From positions 61,397 to 125,396 of the forward strand of contig CANTFL010000362.1 in the NCBI GenBank assembly GCA_947650285.1: a stretch of DNA of 64,000 bases, read 5' to 3'. The position numbers and the translations under genes were made by a program. Under the pieces are notes generated by a model that did no database searches, was not told the DNA's origin, and saw only the letters and a list, made by a program, of their open reading frames with translations. The stretch comes from Hyaloperonospora brassicae (Eukaryota; Oomycota; Peronosporomycetes; Peronosporales; Peronosporaceae). The number at the start of each line of letters is the position of its first letter. Position 1 is the stretch's first letter. Shown here in pieces: positions 47,225-57,707 of the stretch.

Positions 47225-49633
47225 TAACTCGGGCTGCCCTACGCTCTTCGAGCGATAGCGCGTATACTGCCGTCCCACAGTTCTGGTCGCGTGCTGGAAG
47301 TATAGTAGCAGGTAACCACGAAAGGAAGTGGATACAAGGGAAGAAAAAGGATGAGTCAAATATTGTCACGGTCACCGGCTCGAGTTGTGCCACAGACGAG
47401 AGTGTAGTCAGTGCTAAACATTGTAGCAAACACCGCTCCTTGACCTCATTTCGGCCATACGGCATGAAGCACTTGATTATGAACATGATCGGCTCATTCC
47501 ATCGACATCGAAGGCCATGTAGGCCAACGGAGCAGCTCAATCGTAGCCAAAGTGAGCGATGTTTCCAGCTTGAGTAATGGACAAGCCTCTCGATCCAGCG
47601 TTGTTGTTCTTGATTGCAAGATGTTTGACATTTCCACGCCAGGCTCGCAACGCTGGCGCCATTTTTCATCAATCCAGTGGTTGTTCTTTGGCTCACCACT
47701 GCGTGTGGTACTTTCGTGCGGGGAATGCTGAAGGGCTCTTTGCTTCAGATAGGCGCGTGCCTCGTAATCTGATGATGGTTCGTCTTTGTTTCTCTTGTGG
47801 CTAATGCCCGCAGATGTCTGAGTCCACTATACTGCGCGGAACATCCACTACAGTCCCATCCATTCGTCTTCGACATCCGCGGCATTCAATGGTGGCCCTG
47901 GCGTCCAACGAGGTGATACTGTCGTTTACGCGCGCAGCCGCAAGAGAACAAAAGCCGGGAAGATCGTAGCACTTGATTCAAACAAAGACCCTGTGGTGAT
48001 GGCAGCTCCAGTCCAGATACGCGGAGCTTACCAGTAGCTTTACTGAAGGCAGCGCAGTGGGTGTAATCTCTTAGGTGGTCAAATGCGCTGAAACCCTTTA
48101 CCTTTGCGATGGTCACCAGCAAGATCAGCAGCGTGTCAAAGTACCGTGAAGAAGGACAGCCGAGTGCATTTTCAAGACTTTGATGCTTCAACATGCTAGA
48201 CCCACCTTCCATTCCTTCATGCCACGTCGACCACTGCCACATTGACGAGAATGGTCAACTCGTTCTGCCATTATCACATCAGTGCTACCACACAGACGCA
48301 ATGCAGTCGAGTAGTTAAAATGCTACATAGCTGCAGTGGGACTTTGCAATAACTACGGGAGCGCAAGTGTAAGTCTGACCTTTTCCATCTCGAGCCACAC
48401 CAAAGCTCGAGCGATCCCCCTCACCACTGGAAACACGACAAGTGTATGACCAGTGTACAAACGGCGAGTTCATGCGAGCGGAGTCTGGTCTCGCAGTCGA
48501 TCACACATATATATCTGCTGCATGTTGTGCAGCTTCGATCACAACATTTGGAAATGTAGCACATGCCACGGCTGGGCACAGCGTCTGCAGCTATGATGAC
48601 GCGCACGAGAATCAGCTGCTTCGCCGAGCTCAAACGCGTATGGCGAGCGACGTGTTGATCCCGGAGCGCGGCGTCGCGTTGCTGATTCCACAAGGTCACG
48701 GACATGATCAACGTTGTAAGCGACTACAAGCACTTGCTCACAAGAAGTAGGCGCTTGCGCATGGACGAGATGTCGCTGACCAGCCACCGATGCTGGTCAC
48801 CGCCATTGATTGATGGTCATTGATTCTAGCGGCTGGTGGTGGCAGAGGTGGTGCATCTCACAACGTCATGGATATCATATTGTTCCCTTCTAGACCAACA
48901 TGCAGCTTATAGACCTTTTCCTGTGTCGCTCCGCGTGCTGGTGTGGTAGCAGGGAAAGTTGCGCACAAAGACTGTGTATGTCCCTGCAGTGAGTATCCGC
49001 AACACGAGATGTAATCCTATCACAATCGTATGTGTTTGGGTCGATCAGTTAAAGGTACAAGTTTTTACTGGGAATGTGGTCTGAGGTGCTGGGTCGGAAT
49101 CACTGTTCGGGTGGTGGACGTAGAAGGATGCGCTCATTCGTACCACGTACCAAGCTACATGTACTTTTGTGGCAATAGGGTACGTACATCAGTCGTAGTA
49201 ATACACACAACACAAACAAAAGAACGCATGGTGCAGACATATTGCTCCCAAGTATAGCGCGGCAGTGTAGCTGCGAGAACGCCATTCATTTGTTCCTGTC
49301 TTTGAATTGAGTAGGAAGATGTGAGGGACGAGAATAGCAACTTCGGGTTGCAGGAGGCTGCGTGTGATGCACACACAGTACTTGTATGTTCTCATCATTT
49401 AGTAATCAAGGACTTGTGTGATGCCCGTGAAACCGCTCCTCTCGCTGGTTGGACAGGCCGCTTCAACGTGAACGAGCGGCAATAGCCAGCCAACGACACC
49501 TTCCGCCAGTAGATCAGTACACAGACTCCATCACTTGTTGTCACTCTCTATAGCGTCGCTCACTTCTCCGCCTTCCATTCATTCTTCTCCTTCCTTTCAT
49601 TCGTCTCCTTCTTCTCATTCCTTCTCCTTCTTC
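47225..49633. other. Region without recognised genes
   Basis: About 2.4 kb with frames up to 170 codons on both strands, none of which resembles a protein family that I know. Internal stops in all longer stretches suggest decayed or non-coding DNA. No repeat is visible. The right end should contain the 3' UTR of the secreted-protein gene. Confidence 0.5.
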
Positions 49634-51223
49634 TCATGCCTTCTCCTTCATCTCGTTCTCCCTCTCCTCCTTCTTCTCCTTCTCTTGCCTCTCCTCTTCC
49701 TTCCTCTTCTTCTCCTCCTCCTTCTCCTTCTTCCTCTTCTTATCCTCCTCTTTCTCCTTCTTCCTCTTCTTCTCCTCCTCCTTCTCCTTCTTCGACTTCT
49801 TTGACTTCTTTTCACAGTTTGAATCCTTTGACGTACAGCGTTGACAAATCTGGGAAAAGTACGAGCGCTTGCAGCCAAACTCCGACTTGGCACAGAGTGA
49901 ACTGTTGGCCGAACACGACGGATTCTTTGCCAAGAGCTCCGAAATCGTTGGCAGTGGCCGCATGATCCCGCCTTCCTTCGTTTTGGGCCTTTTCGAGACA
50001 ACCGCAGCGTACGAAGACACGAGCTTCTTCACACGTGCAGCATTCGCGTTCCGATCGCCAGGTTTGGCCCAGAACTCGAGTCCTCGATGCATCTTCACAC
50101 CACCGCGCGAGCTCGAGAGGGAGGCGCTGAACTCCACGCCGCCGGCCTTACAGAACTCGTAGTAGTCGGCGAACTTTCTTTTGGTCTTTGGGTTGACCAT
50201 GGACGTGATCCCGACGACGTCGTCGAGCAGGATGTAGCCTAAGATCTCGTACGAAAACGTGCAGGTCACGCCATCTGGTTCGACACCGAGAGGGCACAAG
50301 CCGCCCGGGTACTTCTTGCGACAGGCGTCAGTCTTCTTGTCCCAGAGCTGCTGGGGACAGCTATTCGGGAACGAGAACCAGTAGTTGTGCGGATACGGTG
50401 CAATGGCCTCGTTGTCCTGCAACGTACCTCCGACGCAAAAGCCCAACTTGGGCTCCCCAGCAGCTCCAATGTACTGGTTGCACTCTTTCGGGAACGCGCC
50501 TTTGGCGTTCGGGTTGCACCGTCCGCCGTCTAATGGCACGAACGGACAGCTCTCAAGGGCAAAGTCGTGCTCGTCCATAGCATTGGCGTAGTGCTTCATC
50601 GCAGCTCGAGGCTGTACGACTGTCGTCTGGTAAAAGACGACGTACTTGACGCCGTTCTTGCGCGTGCAGTTGGTCACGACCGACGCATTGATGCACTCGG
50701 CCTGGACGTACTTGAGCGCTCCTTCGACGGACGCCATGTTGACCGTATCGAGTGCGGCCCGGTCCTTGTCGTCAAACTTGTCGTAGAACGACGACACGAA
50801 GCGCTTGTGCTTTGCGTCCCAGTCGGGTTTGTCGCCTTGCACGCGCACGCTCAGCCGCGTCACCTTTGAGAACGAAGAAGCAGAAGCAGCAGAAGGCGAA
50901 GGCGTATTCAAAGACGAGAAGGACAACAAACTGCGCCGGGGGCGGCTCACCGTCGACTCGTCTTTGCTGCTGCTGGTGCTATTGCTACCGCATCGAAGGA
51001 GACGGACGTATTTGCCCGTAGCAGAACTCGGATCGTCGTCGGACGTGTCGTCAGTGTCAACTGCACCGCCAAAGCCGTTACCAGATACCCCAAAGCGGTC
51101 GCGTGCGTGGGACAGCTGCGGGTCGTCTTCGCAGCGAACTGCTTTGCCGCTGGTCGTGTATACCCACTGGGCGCTTAGGGTCGTGCCAAGGGCGAAGAGC
51201 GCCACGGAGAAAGCCGTTTTCAT
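49634..51223 (-). CDS. Secreted cysteine-rich protein with Lys/Glu-rich tail (paralogue 1)
   Basis: I choose ATG 51223 because it gives a classical signal peptide (MKTAFSVALFALGTTLSA) aligned with the paralogue; an upstream in-frame codon at 51298 is rejected. The mature part has an acidic/Ser-rich variable region to about residue 125. A conserved domain follows (SVRVQGDKPDWDAKHKRFVS, AECINASVVTNCTRKNGVKY, CPFVPLDGGRCNPNAKGAFP, HNYWFSFPNSCPQQLWDKK, CTFSYEILGYILLDDVVGI) with many paired cysteines, and then a second short Cys block (GCKRSYFSQICQRC). Residues 472-529 are almost entirely Lys, Glu and Arg, built from a 30-bp repeat; the paralogue lacks this tail. The product has 529 residues and no intron. 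I recognise the domain only as an oomycete-type secreted protein of unknown function. An RLLR at residues 74-77 has no following EER and is absent from the paralogue. Confidence 0.8.
   Translation of the reverse strand: MKTAFSVALFALGTTLSAQWVYTTSGKAVRCEDDPQLSHARDRFGVSGNGFGGAVDTDDTSDDDPSSATGKYVRLLRCGSNSTSSSKDESTVSRPRRSLLSFSSLNTPSPSAASASSFSKVTRLSVRVQGDKPDWDAKHKRFVSSFYDKFDDKDRAALDTVNMASVEGALKYVQAECINASVVTNCTRKNGVKYVVFYQTTVVQPRAAMKHYANAMDEHDFALESCPFVPLDGGRCNPNAKGAFPKECNQYIGAAGEPKLGFCVGGTLQDNEAIAPYPHNYWFSFPNSCPQQLWDKKTDACRKKYPGGLCPLGVEPDGVTCTFSYEILGYILLDDVVGITSMVNPKTKRKFADYYEFCKAGGVEFSASLSSSRGGVKMHRGLEFWAKPGDRNANAARVKKLVSSYAAVVSKRPKTKEGGIMRPLPTISELLAKNPSCSANSSLCAKSEFGCKRSYFSQICQRCTSKDSNCEKKSKKSKKEKEEEKKRKKEKEEDKKRKKEKEEEKKRKEEERQEKEKKEERENEMKEKA
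49701..49790. repeat. 30-bp minisatellite, three copies, inside the coding tail
   Basis: Copies lie at 49701-49730, 49731-49760 and 49761-49790. Copies 1 and 3 are identical, and copy 2 differs at two bases. On the minus strand each unit encodes ten residues rich in Glu and Lys (EEEKKRKKEK type). The unit is in phase with the reading frame, so expansion or loss changes tail length without a frameshift. Confidence 0.95.
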
Positions 51224-53412
51224 GGCGGAGGGACCGACTTGTGCTGGAAGCGAAAGGGACAATGGGACGAAGAACGCAATGCCGTAACTGATGGGCACTA
51301 TGGGCGCGAGCGTTAGAGACGCGGGAGGGGGAACGGCCCCAAGCAGAGTCTATTTGGCTCCAGACGTCGCAGACGACGGCGGGCGCTTGAGGATTAGTGC
51401 GCGACGGCGACACTGTCACGGGATCTCCTCCTGCTCTGGGGATGGGCTGACCCCTTCGAGCATACCATATGAAGTGAGGCCGAGACGACTGCACGACCGC
51501 TACGTGGTGGTACAGTATCCATCTCCCGCGACAAGTGTTTGTCTCATGCGTTAGGACACACTTGAAGCAGGTCGCACGTTGATGGGCACACAGCTCAGTG
51601 TACTTACGAGACGCTGCGGACAATCGACGCGATAACTGCAGTCGATGGGCGCTGCGCGTCGTGGAAGAGGTACCTACTTGGCTCGCGTTCGGACGATGTG
51701 CGACACGAGGCCCATCGTGAGTGCCCGTCCTGCGCAAACAAACGTCTGTAAATCTGCTGCTGGTGCAGTCGTTGCTTCGACTTGCAGTGGTGTCGTGCTC
51801 TTTGGAGCGCCACGCAGTTTGCTGCGGCAAAGTGCTACGACACGAGCAGGTTAAACGGCGTTCAAGATCTGCTGCAACTTGAGCTGTTGTGCGATGCTGT
51901 GTGCTGAAGTACTTTCAGAAGTGCAAATGCTGTGCGTGGATGCAGTCCTTGTAGCTCGTAGAAAGGATCGGTAGTGGTCGTTGGTAGTCCATAGCACGCT
52001 GAAGCAGCGCTGGAGCTGCACTTTCCTCGACCTGGATAAGCCCCGCACGAGTGCGTGTTACCCCACGCCCGGCACCTAATGAACGATACCTCTGCTGCAA
52101 CTACTCGTCCCTTTGCGAGCTTCTGCTATGCGCTGGTGAATGACTTCCCGCACTACTTTTCAAGCACACTCGTGTCGAAGACACTCTGACCTCGTACGTG
52201 AACGAGGCGCACCAGCGTCGCTCCTGTGTCTTAGACACGACTATCAGCACCATTACCGCCTCTGCCAAGACCCACGCATTCCCCTGCACGTCGGTGGAAT
52301 CCGTGGGGGACTACGGGTAAACTGCAACACGCGTCTACAGGAAACCTGTACGCTTTGAGGCACATTTGACAATCGGACGAATTACACAGACCTGGGCAGG
52401 CACCTGCCGATAGAGACCCCAATCCATACTCTTGAGGAAGCTGCTGAGGTGCGCTCCGACACGGGCTCAGGACGCAACAGCACCGGATGCGTAGTAACGA
52501 ACACGCGCTCAGTAGCCCGTGGATCGACAACGTGAGTCAGCGCATTCGGGCTGCGTCTCCTTACGTCTCTAAGCTGACTAAAGTGCAGCCGTTTCCCACT
52601 CTGGAGCCGCTTGGCAAACAGCCTGTCCTGTCGAATTCCTGATTGCTCCTCGAGAGATTTTGCTACCACAAGTCACGTGTTTGGTCTTGTCTACAAGCCC
52701 AGCACCGATGGTGAGGGCTTTTCGACGACCGGAATGCGCTCGGTCGTCTTCCTGACGGCAAAGTCGTTTACACTGCGTTGTCAGGAGAACTTTATCAGAC
52801 GTCAGAACGTGCATAGGAAGTGTCCTTGAGCTGCCCTTAGGCCAAGCAAAAGCGCCAGCGCAGTCCTTTTGCGAACAGGCACCAGCGAAGCGGCATCGCT
52901 TGGCCAGACAGTTCGCTCTCTGTGCTATACTGCTGGCTACCCCATGTAGCTTCGCTAGATGGGCGATCTCTCTGGCCAGGGAATCGCTGGTCGCAATCGC
53001 TCCTTCATATCCCCTGATTCCAACAACAACAACAACAACAACAAGCACAACAATATATCACTGCGAGTTCTGCGAGGCGATGACACAAGCGCCATGTCAT
53101 TGCATTCGTCTACCGCACCGTACGTGTCTTTTTTTCGCAGCGGTCGGGGATCACACGCCTTTCGCAGACACGTATCGAGCCAGATCCTCTCTTCAGTGGC
53201 GTGTCGCAATCGAAGCTTCCAGCAACGTGCATTCGTGTCGATCTGACAGCGGCGGTAGCAGAGACGGACGAACAAGCGACGGGTGCTCGCGACGAGGCGC
53301 GCCAACGCCCTTTGCTGTGGTAACACCTCATAGCACGAGGTAGTGGCATCAATAGCAGCGATACAAAGCGGCAAAACTTTCGCTGACAGACGTCGTTGTT
53401 GTAGGATAGTTA
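51224..53412. other. Spacer between the two secreted-protein genes
   Basis: About 2.2 kb without a gene that I recognise. Several frames of 60-180 codons occur on both strands, with no family resemblance. A short (AAC)n run lies at about 53022-53043. The two flanking genes are on the same strand, so the spacer should include the promoter of paralogue 1 and the 3' UTR of paralogue 2. Confidence 0.5.
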
Positions 53413-54666
53413 TTAGTACCTCTGCGCGACCACGCAACCCACGTCGGACGATGAGCAAACTCGGCAGATCTGCGAGCGGTAGATGCGCTTGCACCCGAAT
53501 TTGGCCTCAGCGCAGATTTTGCTGTTCTGGTAGCACGGAGGATTGATGGCCGTCAGTTCGTCCACTGTGGGGAGCGGCCGCATCCCTTCGGTAACACTTG
53601 CAGCCGATGTCGTCGTCTCGAGCAAATCGACGTACGCGGCAACGACCTTTTCCGACCGCTCGGCGTTCGCGTTGCTGTCCCCTGGACTGCGCCAAAAGTC
53701 GAGCCCCTGTAGCAATGTGACGTTCGTGTCAGCAATGGCGACGCTGAACTCCACGCCGCCGGCCTTACAGAACTCGTAGTAGTCGGCGAACTTTCTTTTG
53801 GTCTTTGGGTTGACCATGGACGTGATCCCGACGACGTCGTCGAGCAGGATGTAGCCCAAGATCTCGTACGAAAACGTGCAGGTCACGCCATCTGGTTCGA
53901 CACCGAGAGGGCACAAGCCGCCCGGGTACTTCTTGCGACAGGCGTCAGTCTTCTTGTCCCAGAGCTGCTGGGGACAGCTATTCGGGAACGAGAACCAGTA
54001 GTTGTGCGGATACGGTGCAATGGCCTCGTTGTCCTGCAACGTACCTCCGACGCAAAAGCCCAACTTAGTCTCCCCAGCAGCTCCAATGTACTGGTTGCAC
54101 TCTTTCGGGAACGCGCCTTTGGCGTTCGGGTTGCACCGTCCGCCGTCTAATGGCACGAACGGGCAGTGCTCGATCGCAAAGTTGTACTCGTCCGACGCAT
54201 TGACGTAATAGGCCATTGACGCTGGAGGCTGTACGACTGTCGTCTGGTAAAAGACGACGTACTTGACGCCGTTCTTGCGCGTGCAGTTGGTCACGACCGA
54301 CGCATTGATGCACTCGGCCTGGACGTACTTGAGCGCTCCTTCGACGGAAGCCATGTTGACGGTGTCGAGCGGGGCACGAACGTTATCGCCCACCGAATCG
54401 TAGAAAGAAGACACGAATCGTTGCGTATTGACGTTCCACTGGGGTCTATCGCCCTGCACACGGACTTGCAGAGACGTCACTTTACGAAAGGAATCGTCTT
54501 CGGTCGTCTCGGAATAACTGTCGTCCCCTCTTGCGTGGACGGACAGAGACGGCGATACTTTGGGGTATTTGCCCAACATCTCGCAATGAGAACCAGCGGC
54601 GGCCAAGTAGTTCGGTGTCACGAGCGACGCACTGAGCACGAGAGATAAAGCTGAAGCAGTTCTCAT
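53413..54666 (-). CDS. Secreted cysteine-rich protein (paralogue 2)
   Basis: Starting at ATG 54666 the protein has 417 residues with signal peptide MRTASALSLVLSASLVTPNYLA. An upstream in-frame codon at 54843 would bury the signal and is rejected. The same conserved domain as in paralogue 1 follows (LQVRVQGDRPQWNVNTQRFV ... CPFVPLDGGRCNPNAKGAFP ... CTFSYEILGYILLDDVVGI) and ends with the Cys block GCKRIYRSQICRVC; there is no Lys/Glu tail. Within the conserved domain the DNA is almost identical to paralogue 1 (53742-54162 and 54226-54360), whereas the N-terminal 100 residues and the C-terminal third differ. The same-strand tandem arrangement points to duplication followed by gene conversion. Function is unknown; secretion is predicted. 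Confidence 0.82.
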   Translation of the reverse strand: MRTASALSLVLSASLVTPNYLAAAGSHCEMLGKYPKVSPSLSVHARGDDSYSETTEDDSFRKVTSLQVRVQGDRPQWNVNTQRFVSSFYDSVGDNVRAPLDTVNMASVEGALKYVQAECINASVVTNCTRKNGVKYVVFYQTTVVQPPASMAYYVNASDEYNFAIEHCPFVPLDGGRCNPNAKGAFPKECNQYIGAAGETKLGFCVGGTLQDNEAIAPYPHNYWFSFPNSCPQQLWDKKTDACRKKYPGGLCPLGVEPDGVTCTFSYEILGYILLDDVVGITSMVNPKTKRKFADYYEFCKAGGVEFSVAIADTNVTLLQGLDFWRSPGDSNANAERSEKVVAAYVDLLETTTSAASVTEGMRPLPTVDELTAINPPCYQNSKICAEAKFGCKRIYRSQICRVCSSSDVGCVVAQRY

Positions 54667-57004
54667 CTTTGTTGGTGTATGTGCGCTTGCGGCTGAGGTG
54701 TCAAAGCGAAAGTGAGTTCCGGATGCATCAAAGTCTGTCGGTCTCTGTGTGATGATACTGCATTGAACCTGAAGGCGATAACCAGAGTCGACAGTCCGGA
54801 TCGATGCCTGACGTCGGAACACGACGGCGTGGGTTTCAGCCATGTACTGGATTACTGCCCACTGAGCTGAATGGCGTTTACGGTGCTATCAAAGCGTGGC
54901 CGATCTTACGGCGCCACAAGAACAAAGCGTTTTCCTCCCGCTCTCTCTGCAAGGTGTCAGTCCAGCTGGTCACTTGCATCGAGACAGACGCACGTGGTGT
55001 GGCCTTCTTTGAACGGCGGTGAGTGACTTCACCGCACGAACTTCCACACACGTGGCCTGTAAACAAGCAGTACCGAAACCTTGTGGACGCTGGCGGGTGG
55101 GTGCAGTAATACGCCCGCAATCTACAGGTCCTATCGACGTCGAGCACGTGCACGTGCACGAAAGAGCTGACTTTCGATACATCGCTTGCATTGCACGAAG
55201 GACCATTTGCTACGGCGGACCGTAGCCGTTTTATCATTCATGTGGGGGGAGACAGCGTGGTGACGATGTATCTGAAACAGGTAAAGAACATTGACACAGT
55301 GCGAAGGACGCCGTGCGACCGAAAGTCGTGAAACAGCATCATGACGTTCGTGGTACGACGCTAAACTGCTGAGGTTGAGCGAAGCGTAAAACAGCGGGAC
55401 GGACGGAGGTTTTGTTCGTATCGAGCTTCGCACATCATGATACCCATCTCTTCCTGTTAGCGACCAAACGAGACAATCACGCCGAGATGTGCCGCACGCT
55501 ATCTGGTGCCATCTGCCATCTGGATCTACAACGTGCCCTGATAGCATGACCACGTGAAACGAACGTGGAATGGTCTTCATCGCGCACCACAGTATGTACT
55601 CGAGCGCAACGGAAAAAGAGGCTACTGTATGCACTGCTGTGCTGGTACATGCAGCACTCTGTTCCGAGAGAAGCGAGGACTCTACTGGCAGATCAGCGCG
55701 AAAGATCAGCACAAGTGGTACCTCGTGAAGTCGCGAGGCTCGATATCGAATCACGACAATGGAAGATGATGCACAAAGTCAGCTCTTACGCCTGATAAGC
55801 TCGAACAGCATAATTGGTTTACATATCACCGCAAGTACGGCAGGCGCATGTACAATTGATGCCACAGTGTTGGTCAGGTAGCTTCTAGTTGTGGTGACTC
55901 TTGTGGTAGTAACGGTGCCGACTCTTTTCGAACTAGTCACTCAACCGGACATGTCGGTGCTGAGAAGAGAGCACCGCATGATAATGTACTGCAGGCCACT
56001 TGTACCCCAAAAGTCATTGTTCGAATCTTGCAGCCGTCGTAGCTCGGAATGACAATGCCACTGTGTGATCATACGTACTGCAACTTTCGTCGTCCACGTG
56101 CTTAGTTCTGTGAGTTGTCTAGCTGTGCATTTGGAAGCACCAGAATTTGGGCAAGTGCACTAGGCGCTACCGTAACGTCTCCCACGTCTCCGGCTTGAGG
56201 TACGCAGACGCTGCCGTTGACGACGATCTATCTTGCTTTATTCAGTGATGCCGGCAAGTCATTCGTTGTGTAGGAAGTATCTGTAGCGAGATCAATATAG
56301 TGCTAGTTTTCGGGAAGCCGCCATCTCAACTATGTATGGCAACAATCGAGCATGACTCGCTACGTCTTGCCTTAACTTACCCGCTCTGCTCAATACGAAG
56401 GCTGTGACCGACATGGAGACCTTGGGAATGCAAAATCAGAGTGATGATCCAGCGTAGATTACAAAGTGGTACATCCGTGATCATAAGCAGATTCACTAAT
56501 TTTTTCTCGGAGAGGCAGCGGTGATGTTCGTGAAACCCATCGAAAGATTGGTTGTGTATACTTAAGTTTACAGCCTACTGACTGTGATTCAAGACTAATG
56601 GCACATGGCTGTATATATTCGGCTGCTATTCCCTTGCCACTCATGCGGTGACAGGTACTCCTGTCGCCAGGACAAAGCGACGATAGGCAACACGTTGTGC
56701 TTGTCTACTCGTAATGCTAAGAGAGAGCGAGGAAGAGAGTGTTGATCAGTCTTGCTGTTTGCAAGATGTCTGAAACCATAATCAGCCGGTTAACATCGCC
56801 AATGGATGTTTCGAACGGTGGTAGTACGTGACCGACCCAGGGTTGGCACTCCTGTTATATTCGTGTCTAAAGGCTGATCCTTCGAAAAGGGACGTTGTAT
56901 ATTCGTTTGTGTGAACACGACCTCGTTTCCATGCCTAACGCGGCAAATGCCTAAGTCCGACTTGAACGAATTTGTGAGCTCTACCTATCACGTCGATCGC
57001 TTTG

Positions 57005-57132
57005 CCCTCGACCACTACTCAGTTCCATCATATTTATAAGGTTGTGATGCATACCATGTAGATCATACCCCTCGACGACTACTCGTTTCCATTATGTTTA
57101 TAAAATTGTGATGCATACCGAGTAGATCATCC
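57005..57132. repeat. 64-bp tandem duplication
   Basis: Copies at 57005-57068 and 57069-57132 share about 85% of bases by eye (both run from CCCTCGAC through TTGTGATGCATACC to GTAGATCAT). Divergence suggests an older event than the 52-bp duplication near 10.5 kb. Confidence 0.85.
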
Positions 57133-57622
57133 ACGACACTTCTATTCAGTGGATCCTTTCGTAATACTTTGCATTGTACCGAAACGCTCGGTGAAGCTTC
57201 ACCATGCTTAGAACAAAATGTCGAAACGCCATGATCTCTCTATGGCACTTTTGTAACGTAAGTCTACAGACCATATCCAACAAAATTAAGTTTAGCTACG
57301 GTATAGAGCAGTATGCTGGATTACACATGCATTGTCATGTGTTGTAACATTGTATCCATGACTTTGACGAACATTCGTCCGAGTAAGAGGCGTACAAACT
57401 TGTCCAATTCTCATGTCCATTTAAAAATAAGCACTACCAAATGGAGAAAGTCATTTTCAAGAAGAATCCAAAAAAGTTACATGCAGGTGGCGCTAGTAGT
57501 CGTAGTCGTAGTAGTACGAGGATACTTAGCGTTAGCACCCGATGCTACAAAAACGACTTATACACAATTTATACACACTAGCTACGTGAACATTAGCGAT
57601 CGAGATTCGGGTAGCGTCTAGG

Positions 57623-57707
57623 TGAGGTGAGAAGGTAAGGTATATTTAGGTACGCGTACGACACACTACATCCCATCGCAGGGCAACTAAGTGACCGCGG
57701 CGATGTT
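57623..57707 (-). mobile_element. 5'-truncated SINE fragment with 14-bp target-site duplication
   Basis: The segment matches the 3' part of the SINE at 903-1135: 57633-57673 aligns with about 922-963 and shares GGTACGCG, ACGAC and CACTA in order. The direct repeat GGGTAGCGTCTAGG flanks it at 57609-57622 and 57708-57721. It lacks the tRNA-like head, as expected of a 5'-truncated copy made by target-primed reverse transcription. Confidence 0.6.

Noticed and set aside
50993..51004. RLLR motif (residues 74-77 of secreted paralogue 1) as an RxLR effector signal
   Set aside because: It matches RxLR literally but no EER follows, it stands far from the signal peptide, the paralogue lacks it, and the domain is conserved and cysteine-rich, unlike RxLR effectors.
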